Assembly: GCA_032164295.1 (NCBI GenBank) | Contig: JAJHTX010000004.1 | Span: 1-64,000 of the forward strand | Source of the DNA: Inonotus obliquus | Taxonomy: Eukaryota > Basidiomycota > Agaricomycetes > Hymenochaetales > Hymenochaetaceae | Direction of reading: 5' to 3' | DNA length: 64,000 nt | In this document: positions 45,730 through 59,587 of the stretch, piece by piece | Position numbering within the stretch: position 1 is the stretch's first letter | Layout: each line of letters begins with the position of its first letter | The notes under the pieces: model-generated | What the model saw: the letters and a program-made list of their open reading frames with translations, nothing else | Database searches by the model: none | Told to the model about the DNA's origin: nothing | Made by a program: the position numbers and the translations under genes

Positions 45730-47547
45730 ATGAGGCTCTTACCATCTTACCTCACGCTGCTATTGTTTTCTCTTGTCGTCTCATTACAAGCCCAAGCAGA
45801 ACAGCAATATCTAGCTCCGGAAATCCAACCACTCATCGACAGGGCGAACACTTATTTGACTACAGGACAGTTTAATGATGCTGTCAAGGCGTACTCAGAA
45901 GCCATTGGCGAGTCATATATATCTATCGTTGCAGTGTTTAGCTTATTGACTGTCTCATTGCAGAACATGCGCCATTAGATTACATCCTTTACTACAAACG
46001 CGCCACTGCTTACTACTCGTTAAGCCGACACTCAAATGCTTTGGCAGACTTTGACAAAGTCCTTGAGCTCACGAACGGAGCTTTCGATAAGGCGCTGCTC
46101 ATGAAGGGTCGTATCCATGCCCGCGAAGGAAGCTGGTCGACTGCTCGCGACGCGCTAAAGAAATACTCAACCCGCGTGAAGAATGACCCAAGCGCAGGAG
46201 ATCTTCTGTTTGAAGTGGCGGAAGGCGAAGCAGCTGAGAAGAAGGCGACTCAGACAAAACGCTCTAAAAACTATGATGTGTGTATCGCAGCGGCGTCAGA
46301 AGCTCTACGAATAGCGTCTCACTCATCCGAGTTACGAGAGCTTCGTGCAGATTGTGCACTCGCAGCGGGAGATGTTCAGCAAGCCGTTGGGGACCTTGTA
46401 CGACTAACGCACCTCAAACCTGCATCAAGCGCTTTGTTCCTGCGTGTTGCACAGCTTGCATACTTCCTTCTCCCTCCTTCGCCCCAGGCCTCGTCCGCAC
46501 TAAAACAGTGCTTGCATTTTGACCCAGACTCGAACTCTTGCGCGGTGCTACACAAGAAGCTGAAGAAGCTGGACAAGGCCTTTGATAGTCTGCAAAAGCT
46601 CCGCGAGGCAGGTGACTGGCGTGGTATTGTAACCCATCTCTTCGGTTCGACGAAGGATGTGACTCCACCGGGTAATGGCATCGCAGCGCAGTTCGACACT
46701 GAGCTCTCGAAAATCGAAGTACCGTATCATATTGTGCCGCTACGCGAAAGTGAACGCAGAAAGGAGATTATCCGTGGCTTATGTGTCGCCTTCACTCATC
46801 TCGAGCAACCGAAGCGAGCAGAGTGGTGGTGCGAAGAGCTCCTTCGGTTCAATGGTAACGCAGAAGACATTGATGGCCTTGTCGGCCGCGCCGAAGCGCT
46901 GATGATCAATGAGAAGTGGGAAGAGGCGGTCAGAACATTGGAGAAGGCGTTTGAAGCTAGCGGAAGGTCTAATCAAGACGTAAGTCACTACCATATAGTC
47001 GTAAGGATACCATGATGAATCATTCCACAGGTAATGAGGCGACTGCAAAAAGCACAACGGCTGTTGAAGCAGTCCCGACAGAAGGACTACTACAAAGTTC
47101 TTAGAGTTTCACGGGATGCGGATGAACGAACAATCAAAAAAGCCTAGTATGTTTTTCTCCTCCAGTAATCTTCTCCCGTACTTACGAAGAGTCCAGCCGA
47201 ACGGCGGCGAAGACAGCACATCCCGACAAGGGTGGAAGTGAAGATAAAATGGCTGCAGTCAACGAAGCGTACGAGGTTCTCTCCAATCCAGGTTAGTATA
47301 AGTAGTGCGGACATGATTCGATCAATCTAACGTTTCCCTTAATCGCGTTACAGAACTTCGCGCACGGTTCGACAATGGTGACGACCCGAACGACACGTCG
47401 AATCAGGGCAACCCCTTTGCACAAGGACCCGGCGGACATCCTTTCGCGCAGTTCTTCCAAGGTGGGGGTAGTCATTTCTCGTACCAGCAACAGGCTGGCG
47501 GAGGGAAGCCATTCTCGTTCCATTTCAGCGGGGGTGGACGACATTAG
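45730..47547 (+). CDS. ER-lumen TPR/J-domain co-chaperone (DNAJC3/P58IPK-like)
   Basis: J-protein of 532 residues in five exons: 45730-45907, 45964-46979, 47031-47146, 47197-47291, 47354-47547. The first intron is GC-AG (GCGAGT donor) and needed for frame. Residues 1-23 (MRLLPSYLTLLLFSLVVSLQ) form a signal peptide. TPR repeats follow from about 35 to 380 (YLTTGQFNDAVKAYSEAI, YYKRATAYYSLSRHSNALAD, and others). The C-terminal J domain reads KDYYKVLRVSRDADERTIKK, then HPDKGG with the HPD triad that stimulates Hsp70 ATPase, and EAYEVLSNPELRARFDNG. A Gly/Phe-rich tail ends SGGGRH, without an HDEL signal. By analogy with P58IPK it would present unfolded clients to the ER Hsp70 (BiP/Kar2). Confidence 0.9.
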
Positions 47548-50126
47548 TTCTGCTACAGAGTCAGAGGGGAGATTGTATTTTTATTTCAAAGGAACATTTT
47601 TAGACTTGGATTTGTCACGCAGTAAATACGTTACATAATCATTGGCATCGTACCTTTTTCTCCTGTGGATGTTGCTATCAGTATCTCTATCCTATGTTGT
47701 TTCCTTCTTCTCAGGCTCAAGAGCTTGTTTATGTCTCTGACTACCTTGGCAACCCGGCATAACTTGTGGTCCCGATGGAGCGGTGTCATAGCCGTGAAAC
47801 GGATATTCCGCTTCGGTATGTCTTTGCCGCTTTCTTTGCAGAATACTGAAGAGTTATTTAGCAGATTGGTCGTGCATCAACTTCTATATATCCTTTGCTT
47901 CTTTGCCTACGGCTACTCCTCGTGGAGAAGATGCCGATCTCTATCCTGGCTTCTTCAGATTCTTGGCGTGAGTCGGTCTGCCCTGACCATGGTTGACGCG
48001 GAGATGAAAATATCATCGTACGTACTGGAATCTGGCGAGGTGGTCGCAAGTTAGCATGTTTCCGCCGACATCGCCTCAAAAGACCCTTCTAATATTGTAG
48101 CAACGCCAGTCTTCTCCGACGAACAACGGACATCCCTATCCCTCTTCCAACGAACCTGCACGAACATACATACTTCGGCTACCCTTACCCCTTCGTTATC
48201 GCTCTTGGACGAAATACTCTCGCTAAGTACCACTTGCCGTTTTCTTATCCAGGCACATATGCACCCGACGACTGCGGGCGCAGAAATTCTATTGCTTAAG
48301 TGTATAAAACTTTGGGGATCGACTGCGAGAAGTGTAGCGTAGCCAGGTACGCGCGGAAGCCTGAGTGCATTCAATTCACATGTATTTCTTGCAGATCATA
48401 TTGTTACTCTGCCGACGATTTTTTCTGTCGGAATGTTGAGCTTTTTTCGGTCTTCTCACTATCAGGTAAGCACTGTTATTGTATGTTGCGATCATCGCAC
48501 TTTGGTGTGACCTCCAAGGCGCCGATGTTTGGATCAAATGCGGATTGTGAATCTAATCACGACCTCAATTTCGGGCTCGAGACTATCGGATCTGCATAAC
48601 GATACGGAAAATTCAAACCGCGAAGCTACACCATCATCATTATCAATACGAAGTACATTGGCCACCCTTTCTCGGGAAGTCAACTCGTCGAAGGGCTGAA
48701 ACAATCTCGGTCACGGTATCTGGCGTCTACATTTTTTTTATACCGCGACACGATATCATCGACTTGGAGACGAAGGCTTCGTTGGAAGATTGAAGCTGGC
48801 TTCGCTGCCACCTACGTGCTCAGCACGTATTACCGGAGTCTTACCAGCACCGACGATCGTTTGAGTATGGACCGTTGACTCGGACCTGGACTCGGAAAGG
48901 ATGCCTCGTCTCATGATTGAAACTCGTATCGGCTAGTACAAATGGAAGTCTTTTACATACCCCGGAGCTGATCCTTCATTCCCAACGGTTAATGAGCTTA
49001 CATCGAAAAAAATGATATTGGGACCTCTTAAACGGCGTACTGGTATCCACAAGGTGTCCTACTGGTACTCTATCCTGGGTCTCACTATAGCCACTCAATC
49101 TTCTCGAACTTGCAGAAGCTGATCGTTGCTCTGTGTCAATGACGAAAGCTTCTTTTGTTTCGTGAAACTCTTCTTCAGCTCGACCGGATGCAGACGACTA
49201 ATATTTGATGCTTGATTCGGAAGTTCTGAATCATGAGCTAGACACGAACGTCTCCGTGCCTTCTGTGGTTATGAACGAAAGGTCGATAGTCACATTTGGT
49301 TGTCTTGTTCCGTTTCTCCCGCTTCTATTCTGAGAAATAACGTCGCCGATGTGGCTTTGATCGACATGAAAGGACTCTGGGTCGCTAGTGAAGGAATGTG
49401 ATGAGCGAAAATTTTGCAACGGTATGTACATGCCATATACCACTTTGCTTGCGCAATTGATCAACTGGACTTATTCAATTCGAAACAGGACGTACGATTC
49501 TTGGCTGTAATCATGTATTTAAGTATCTTTCTCGGGACTCGGGAGTCACCGATTTTTCCAGGTGCAGACTAGGATCGCGGTCTTGATAGATAGATGTACA
49601 CCTCTCTTCCTGTCACCAAGGCATTGAAACACGAAAGAGTGAACTAGCGCATTGACCAAATCAAATCATAACGTACACCCGCATACACATACACAATTTC
49701 GACCAACCGCGCATCCATTCATCCATCTGTTCATTCAATCAATCCACGCGCATGCACATCAAGCCAAAACGCAATCATCTTCTCTCGATCGGTGCTCGAA
49801 ATAAGACGGCTCTCTGAGTCCGATGAATCACAAGAAGGTCCCCCCGCGTTCTCCGTTGGCAAGCACTTTGATATGTTGATGAGTTGGGAAGAAAGGAAGT
49901 AAAGGGAAGTGTTTCAGATACAGGTGTTTGATTCTCCTTTTTTGGCTTCTCTTCTTATCCCTATTCCTATTCCTATTTCTCTCTTGATCATGATTATGAT
50001 ATAAGATTATGAACCTTCACTATCCCGAACGCTAACGCTATATTTTTCTCCTTTTCTGGATAATAGGAGATCATATGATCGAATTGCCTTGTAAACCTCA
50101 CATTGGACTCGGAAAATAAAAGTCAA
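47548..50126. other. Unresolved 2.6-kb stretch with scattered coding-like segments
   Basis: Plus-strand segments look protein-like: ISFASLPTATPRGEDADLYP (about 47885-47965, followed by a GTGAGT donor) and NLHEHTYFGYPYPFVIALGR (about 48150-48215, frame open to about 48300), plus a Cys-containing frame at 48300-48470. No start, domain or consistent splice chain was found. A degraded gene is plausible. A minus-strand candidate is listed separately. Confidence 0.25.
49095..49464 (-). pseudogene. Possible frame-broken tail of a minus-strand gene
   Basis: One frame reads SDPESFHVDQSHIGDVISQN and ends ITTEGTETFVSSS at a TGA. The adjacent text in the next frame, SELPNQASNISRLHPVELKK to LLQVRED, is equally protein-like and stops at 49095-49097. 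The polar, Ser/Thr-rich composition resembles cytosolic tails of basidiomycete membrane proteins, but no membrane helices were identified upstream. Weak evidence. Confidence 0.22.
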
Positions 50127-50447
50127 TCATAACGAACACATTGTTCCGACTCCATTAAATACAGAAATAACTTGATATCGACTGTCTCTCTTCGAATGGG
50201 CGTTCCCGTGTAGCATGAGGACTCCCGAGAAGATATCTCCATCTGAACTTAGCTCGTTCTTCCAGGTTTCAGAGTCAAATGGCGACTCTGCTTCGTTTTC
50301 ACTTTCATCTTTCACCTTTATCGCCTGTATCTGGCTCTCGGTCCCCTTAAGGAACTTGCGACCCGACTCACTCTTGAGTGGCGTCCCCCCGTGCCTTGTC
50401 GTCAGTACCTTACAGGATTCCTCATCTACATTCCAACATCTGACCAT
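50127..50447 (-). CDS. Possible small protein, 106 residues
   Basis: A single open frame from ATG 50447 to TGA 50127 with charged, plausible composition (KVKDESENEAESPFDSETWK). There is no recognisable domain, signal peptide or splice partner. It is isolated, with no close neighbour on the same strand. It could be a real small gene or a chance frame. Confidence 0.3.
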   Translation of the reverse strand: MVRCWNVDEESCKVLTTRHGGTPLKSESGRKFLKGTESQIQAIKVKDESENEAESPFDSETWKNELSSDGDIFSGVLMLHGNAHSKRDSRYQVISVFNGVGTMCSL

Positions 50448-52381
50448 ACCTTTGCAGCATTTAGCCGCCTATTCATTCCCTTCCTAGCTAAATTTAGTTC
50501 ATTCAATATACGATCGAAAAAAACGATCGAAGTCATTCATATACTACTATTCCCTTTGTCGACGAGGTTTTAGTAGTAGTAGATGAATTATACTAAGATA
50601 CTCTCTATGGCACTTCGAGTTTAGTGACTCTCGGCGTGGATGCAAATGATAATCTCGATCCTTGGCTCGGCCACCTGAATGTATCATCGGTCTCACCCGA
50701 AAGGGACTCAAATACAATACAATACGAATTGAAATTGAGTCGTCATCCCTTCCGATATTTACTTACCAACAATCCACATTACGACCCTATTTGGGATGCA
50801 CAAGCAATATCAATTCAGTTACATACGTATTCGGGTCGGCGGGTTTCATAGTTGTGGCCGATCTCATTGTTGTAGACAATGGAAATGAATGGGATGCGGA
50901 GGCAACGTAAATATAGGTCCGTTGTCCTTAGATCTCCCTCCGATGTTGTCCTGTGATGATGGACGGGTTACGGCACGATTAAAATGACGGCGGAGAGGTT
51001 TAGATCTTTCTCGCCCGCAGAAAAATGGTTGGGGTTGTCGGTCATTAGCCATAGCCCGACTTGACCACTGCCGAAATGAAAGTGAGCCACTCGCTAACAA
51101 GTAATTCACATTCAACGCGTCGTGACGCACTGTGTTTGCTCCCTGTTACGTGCGTCAGCATGTGTGATTTTCGTTCATGAAACGGTTAATGAATTGGCGT
51201 CGTGTCGCAAGCCAAATAGCCAAACCAACTACTATCGGGATATTATTCAGCTAAATACGATCATGCGGAGAAAGAGTGAGAGAGCGAGTATTAAGACGTA
51301 CAATATGCAACACAAAACCGGAAAAACAGTCCTAAATGCTGCCTTGAGTGGTCCCTCAATTTATCCGAAACACCTAATGTTGTCCGGACCAAGACCGCAT
51401 AGTATGCACACAGAGCGCAGTCCTTTCCGGCCCGAATGGCTGCTTAGCGAATCGACCGGCGGTGCCGCATCGACAGCAAAGATGACAGGCGAGCCCGCGT
51501 CTCAGGAGGGTGCAGATCCAGAGCGCATCGGCCTGAAATTAATGCCACATATCGCCAAGACGACTGGGTAAGGTGGTGAAACGTTTTACCAGTGACCTCT
51601 ACTACGACGACGCGCATTATGCGGGGAGAGCGATGAGCCGACCGGCGGAGACTGGTCATCTCACCAAGGGATAACAGAGTATTATCAATGTCGGTCGCCG
51701 TGCAATAGCATCCGAGGGGCGTCGGTGCGACCCGAGCAAGGACGACTCTCATTCGACGAGTGAGGCTGGCAAAGGCAAAGGCACAAAACTAGTTAGGCGC
51801 CATCCAGTTGGTAAGCGTAATATACGTGCCGAGAGGTTTGACCACCGCAAGTCAGGAGAGGTGCTGCAATAGCAAAGGCCTTCAACATGTGTTGCTCCGG
51901 ATTGTTTCATCGTCTTAGATCATGAATGAATACGATAACTGTACGCTATTTTAACATGAATGAATACGATAACTGTAAGCTACTTTAACATGAATTTCCT
52001 CTGAAATAAACTGTACGGAGATAAAGGGTCACTTCGGTAATAGCCGGGTAGCCCACCTTAGCGACGGAGTGATTTGCCCTGTTTCATCCCATAAAAGGAA
52101 AGTATCGTATTACGTACGCAGCCTAGCTTCTTCTCCCGTTTCCCTTTCGCTCATTTTTTTTTCTGTGCGTTTGTTGCGATACGTCTTGCTCGACTCATCC
52201 TCATCCTCAATATAAACCCCCCGTCCGGGGCTCTACTATGTCTATACTCCCCCATATCGTCTGCGACGCGTAATCATCCCCTCTCACCTACCTACTCTCC
52301 TCAACAAGACCGAGTCATCCCACTCTCTTACACAAAGGCAAAGGCAGAGTCGCGTCCCCCCTCAAACTGAACAGACCGAAA
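50448..52381. other. Intergenic with a 34-bp tandem duplication
   Basis: No gene is supported. A plus-strand frame of 149 codons (51122-51571) has no domain or splice context. The last 200 nt are CT-rich, typical of a fungal core promoter/leader for the downstream DUF6593-like gene. Confidence 0.35.
51922..51989 (+). repeat. 34-bp direct tandem repeat, two copies
   Basis: Two adjacent 34-nt units beginning ATGAATGAATACGATAACTG differ at two positions and are followed by the start of a third copy (ATGAATT). Non-coding. Confidence 0.85.
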
Positions 52382-53166
52382 ATGACGACTATGGGCATCC
52401 CCTTCATCCTCGAGGACCGTACTGGTGACGTCCTCAACACGGAATTCGACGAGCTCTACGATCGCATGTTCTTCGGTATCTCCTCTTCACCTTCCTCTTC
52501 CATCCCATCTGCACGAACCATCAAGATATTCGAGCTCGGCTCAAGATCATCGCCATCATCATCCCGGGGCGGTTTCAGCTTTGGACGCGATCCCGTCATC
52601 GTACTTGACTTTGCGCAAAGCGCGCTGGGGACGGTGTTATTTGTGAGGCAGGGAGTGAGCATGCCGATGACTGCTTGGATGAAGGCCAAGGGCGCCGGGA
52701 AGTGTTTTGCCTGCTCGGATGGAGAGAGCTATAGCTGGGCGCACCAGGGTAATGATGAAGCAGAGTGGGCAGTACGTATCTTTCTTTGTTCTTGACCAAA
52801 TAAAACTTTTTGCTTATGTGGCGGCCTCCCTTTAGTGTACAACGGCGAGTGGGTACGTAGTCGCGCAATACAACCTTTGTGCACCCGGCGAACCCAAGTA
52901 CGCGAGCTCGTCAGGGAACATCTTTACGGTGTATGAATCATATGGGCATATCGCTACTGGTATGTAGTCGTTTCTTTCCTTTTTTTCTTCCCTTTGTCGC
53001 TTCCCTTTCATCATCTTCCCTTTCTCTACAACTTCTCAACCATCGTGCTTTCGCCTCTTGTTTTCTGTTGGCACTAACAACTTTACCGACTTCTTCGTCT
53101 CATTCAGAGCTTCTGGCATCCTTGACGATCGCTCGATACATGCATCGGTACAACATTAAGGCATAG
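52382..53166 (+). CDS. DUF6593-like small protein
   Basis: Protein of 190 residues in three exons (52382-52771, 52836-52959, 53108-53166), all GT-AG and in frame. It opens MGIPFILEDRTGDVLNTEFD, has a Ser-rich insert with RTIKIFELGS, then a core with MPMTAWMKAKGAG, FACSDGESYSWAHQ and GYVVAQYNLC. It ends LLASLTIARYMHRYNIKA. The order (short beta strands, a W-containing centre, a closing helix before the C-terminus) fits the basidiomycete DUF6593 family, whose function is not established. There is no signal peptide. The family assignment rests on pattern recall and should be checked with an HMM search. Confidence 0.7.
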
Positions 53167-56100
53167 ATACCGACCGTTTGGCCTTCTCGGCGCCATACCA
53201 ACTTCGTGGAATCATCACCCTGTTCCTTCTGGCGCCGCAATTTCATACCTTACGTCTCCTCGGCAGCCAAATCTCTAGCGCTTGCGTCCACGTCCTTAAT
53301 ACCGATATGCTCCGCTCGACCTCCGACTCCGACCTTCTTTCTGTAATGACATGGTAACCAAGCTGTCTGTGTTGTTTGTATATCCGTGTTCCGCCACCGC
53401 CTTAGCCGCGTCACCTCATCAAGAGCAGTGGGCTCAACCTCCCTGTGCATGTACCGTCCCGCCTTCGACCATCCTCCGGTAAAAGAAGATCATTGTATCA
53501 TACCTCGTATCATCAAGCGGACGCTCACTTCCGTCTCTCCACATCAAATACATCGTTTTCTTTTTCGCATTCTCGACGTATCATCACCACCACCTTTGAT
53601 TTATTGTGTATTATTCCTTCCTTTATCTCCACTCTTCCTCTCTGTTCATATCATCCACCTTTATTTCTCCATCATCCCCCCTCCGATAATGGTAATAATA
53701 CTAATACGCCTATGCGTACGCAGACGTATAACTAACTAGCGATAAAGATGTGTCACTCAGCCTAGTCCGGTACATATTTGTATAGCTGTATTTCGATCTT
53801 CTGCCGACTCGACTTTGATTGATGGGTTGTTCTTTGATTGTTCATCTTGCTTCGCTATTTTTTCTTTTCGATTCGTTCTATCTCTTCGACCATCATCGGG
53901 CCCGACCGCTCGCGCCGGCATCGCACCGCACTCTTGCTAATATGAGTCGATAACTGTGACGTACTAGACTCAATGGCCCGCCGATTCGGAGGCAATCCGT
54001 TCTTGCATCTTAGTATACTCACTAATCCATATTCAACTACTACTAGTAATCCGAATAATCCAATTTATGTGGCTTTCACTACATTTACAACACCCTTACC
54101 TTGGGTCGTAGTTCCTCTTTAACAATCCTTATCTACGCGTCGCTCCGCAATGTGATAGACGTAATAAGCATTTATCCCCTCCGCGTGAGGCTATGCTATA
54201 AATATGAAAGAAGAAGAATCATTGATCGTGATATTTCAATTTTTTCGTGATTGCTCCCGACTTTCTACGACCTCCTGACATCTTGCAGTAGAGTTCCAGT
54301 TTTCCCTGGATGGATATTCTCGGAATTTACGCGTACCGTTGCGAGCGCCATACAGTCGGTTCATACCTGTCTTTTTCGAATGGAACGAGAGGACGAACCG
54401 AGCTTGCCGAGCTTACCAATGGCCAATGGCCAAGTATTTACCTACCTCCAGCTTAGTAAAAGGGCTGAACAAAGATCGAAAAAGAAGGGGGGAAAAGAAA
54501 GAGAAAGATGCCGCATTGACGCATTGACGCAAGCAGCTAAGGCGGTCAGAATCGTCGGTGACGATACGTTGGCGGAACGAAGGCCTAGCAGAGTCCCTGC
54601 CCTGGCTAAAAGGGTAGATGCGCTCCGGCGACGCGTAAGAGAAACTCCTAAATCCTGACTCAACGAACTTTACTCTCATCAACCAAGCGGAACTCAATTG
54701 ATTACTATTACTATCTAGCATCTAGCTAGTAGTAAGTAGCAGTTGAAAGGACGACTCGGACTAGACGCAAAGTCAAAAATAGTCATTGTCAGCTCTTATC
54801 ATTTGTGTACACGTAAAGACGTAGAGTGAGGCTGAAGAGGCGTACCACTGCCGGTACCCTTGGGCGATGCGACGGATGGATCCGAGGGTCGAAAGTCCCT
54901 GGGCCTATCATCGACGTGCCATCGTATCGTGCCAGTGCGGCGCATAGAGAACAAACTGAACAGAGGGTTTCACGCCGAGTCGGCGGATGAGCGAGTTATA
55001 TACCCCTCCTCTACTGGGTCTATGGTACACTGCATGCGTTGTCATAGTGCTCAGTGGCAACGACGACGGAGTACTAGACTACTAGTATGCAATCGCCATA
55101 CGCTCGGACGTTCCTCTCTCTTGTGTTTCCCCCCCTTAAGCTTGTAGGCATCACGCTAAAACAACCTTGAGCTCCGAGTCCTCCGATTACAACTGAATGC
55201 ATCTTCCGACCGCGTTCTGTCACCGTATTCTGCACAGCACCCACACACCTGATCAAAAAAAAATAAAAAATAGGAAGCTTTCCGGTAGCAACGTCAAGAA
55301 CAGCGCGCTACCTTTCTTCTTTTTTTTGACGCTTCTGCTACTATCGATCGATACCGACACGCTTATTCTTGTCACCGCGGCTTTTACTTCACACCAGGTA
55401 GGATTGACGAGTTTGTGAAATAGGTGAGCAGCGTTTGTTGCTACTATAGATATTGCCAGCGGAGCTTCGCGGTTCCTGATGGAGTCGATTAGGGCTGCCG
55501 CTGCCGCTTGCAAGTTGCGCGCTAAGGAAAAGGTATTCAAGGCTTTGCACGAGTCTAGCCGATGGACCGCGCGACCTTTGCAAAGGCAAAGAATCCGGTC
55601 AAAGCAGTGTTATCAGAATGGAATGCTAGAAAGATGGTACGTATGAGTCACGGTAATGTATTCAGACTCCTTTACTCGACCAATACATGGAGAATGAATG
55701 CCATGTGGTCGAGGACCGTCCCGGGTTCTCAAGTCAACATGACAACTGATACTAAGCAAACCAGACTCGGAAAGCAACAACATAATGAAAAGAATCCGCA
55801 GGCCATCATTGACTTATTGTATCACCTATCAACATTATTAACTCCGGAAGAAGTACATCGAAGGCGAGTGTGGAATAAGAGAGCTGAAGAAGTTTTTCTT
55901 GTTCCGTTGCTCCGGATCGGAGGGAAGGAAAAAAGAACGAAAGAAAGTGCGGGATGACGATATGGCCCGGGTAAGACGAGAGAGCCGGGATCGCCGACGG
56001 CGACGCGTACGATGCGATGCCTGTACCTACGCGAGTATGAGTACCAGTCGCTAATACGGTACGGCATATTTTCACCTTGACCGAAATTTATTGAGCGCGA

Positions 56101-57488
56101 ATGTTCAAGTCTTACGCGATTTGGAACCTCCGCGGAAATCGAACAAACCATTCAATCTTCACCTTGAACGTCTATTGGACTGACTGCACTCATCATCCAC
56201 ATTAATCGACAAACAGTTTCGTTTCCGTGCTTCGGATCGCGCCGAATGCTGCATGCAAGGCAAAGATTGTCGAACGTTGTTTCTGTCTCTAGATCTGTCT
56301 CCGTTTCTACAAGAGTGACTTACGACGTACATTGGGTCATTCAATGCACTTCAAGTTAGCGAGCCACGAGGTAAGAATTTAAGAATCGCTCGACTGGTGG
56401 TTGCCACACTTTCGCAAGCGTAATTTCAAACTCAGGAAGGCCACAGTATCGGGGCCGGCGGAAACAAAGAATTGCCCTTCCCCCATTCAGTTGTAAGGCC
56501 CGAATATTCGCACCGAAGGAAGCGGAATCGTACAACAAGTCTGGCAAGTTGGTATGCCTTCACTTTCAGTGGTATACTGTACGTCCTCAAGCAAACAAGA
56601 TCCGATGCGGATTCAGTTCGACTCGGAGGCTCGAGATATTGAAGAGTAAGTAGACGAAGTGTTCAAGTTCAAGTCGGTTACAGTCCGAGTTTGTTCAGTA
56701 ACTAATTTAATAGCAGATCGGAACCTCTGTTGGATACTCGCCTTTCCTACTCCATAACTCAGTTCATGTAAGGTGGAGATGAATAGCTACTAGGATAGCT
56801 AATAGTACATGCAGAAAGGTCAATATATACGCGACAGACACGATACAAACTAAGGAAGAATTATCAGTGGTTTCGGCCCAGCCGCAAGTCAACGTTAAAG
56901 ATCCATCGCTTCGAACTTGCGGGTGAGGAATCCTGTAGCTTTGTGTAAAACCCAAGTGTCTATTCCGCGCGAACGCAAATTATTCTCCACTCAGTGACAC
57001 GCAGAGAGCGAGAGAACATGAATGGAATGCTAGAAGGAAATAGTGAAAGGGATGCACCGAGTTCTACGAAGAGCAGCACACAGTCTGCTGATTCCTCCAT
57101 ACTTGCTACTCAATTTAAGTGGCATTACACAACATGCGGTAGCCACAAAAACGTTGGGTTGACATTATAGCATGAAAGTAGTCTCGGGATCCCTGTTCTT
57201 GTCCAGAGCTACTGAAGATACCACATTGTCTAACGATGGACATCAGGAAACCTCCGTCCTACGCCAGTTAGTGTTTGTGTTTCCATCATATATACTCAGC
57301 AGGAGAAGAGCGTCGGCCATCCTAACATCGAGTCACAAAAAGACAAACCAATCCTTACGCTACTACTCAAAACAGTCAGAAACTACACCAATCATATCCA
57401 GTCAGCAAAGAACGTTTATCTACACACTTCTCCGTCTCCTTACTCACCCAATCACTCTTCCTTCTCCTTTTCAAGACGGTCGGTTTCA
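53167..57488. other. Gene-poor region of about 4.3 kb
   Basis: I found no gene I can support. Plus-strand frames at 54251-54658 (basic helical text, KRVDALRRRVRET) and 55562-55957 (IIDLLYHLSTLLTPEEVHRR) are the longest coding-like pieces but lack domains, splice extension and known start context. No tRNA, inverted terminal repeats or transposase motifs were recognised. Confidence 0.4.

Positions 57489-59587
<2,099 letters not shown>

Noticed and set aside
53167..57488. Possible transposon in the gene-poor region
   Set aside because: No transposase or reverse-transcriptase motif, terminal repeats or target-site duplications were seen.
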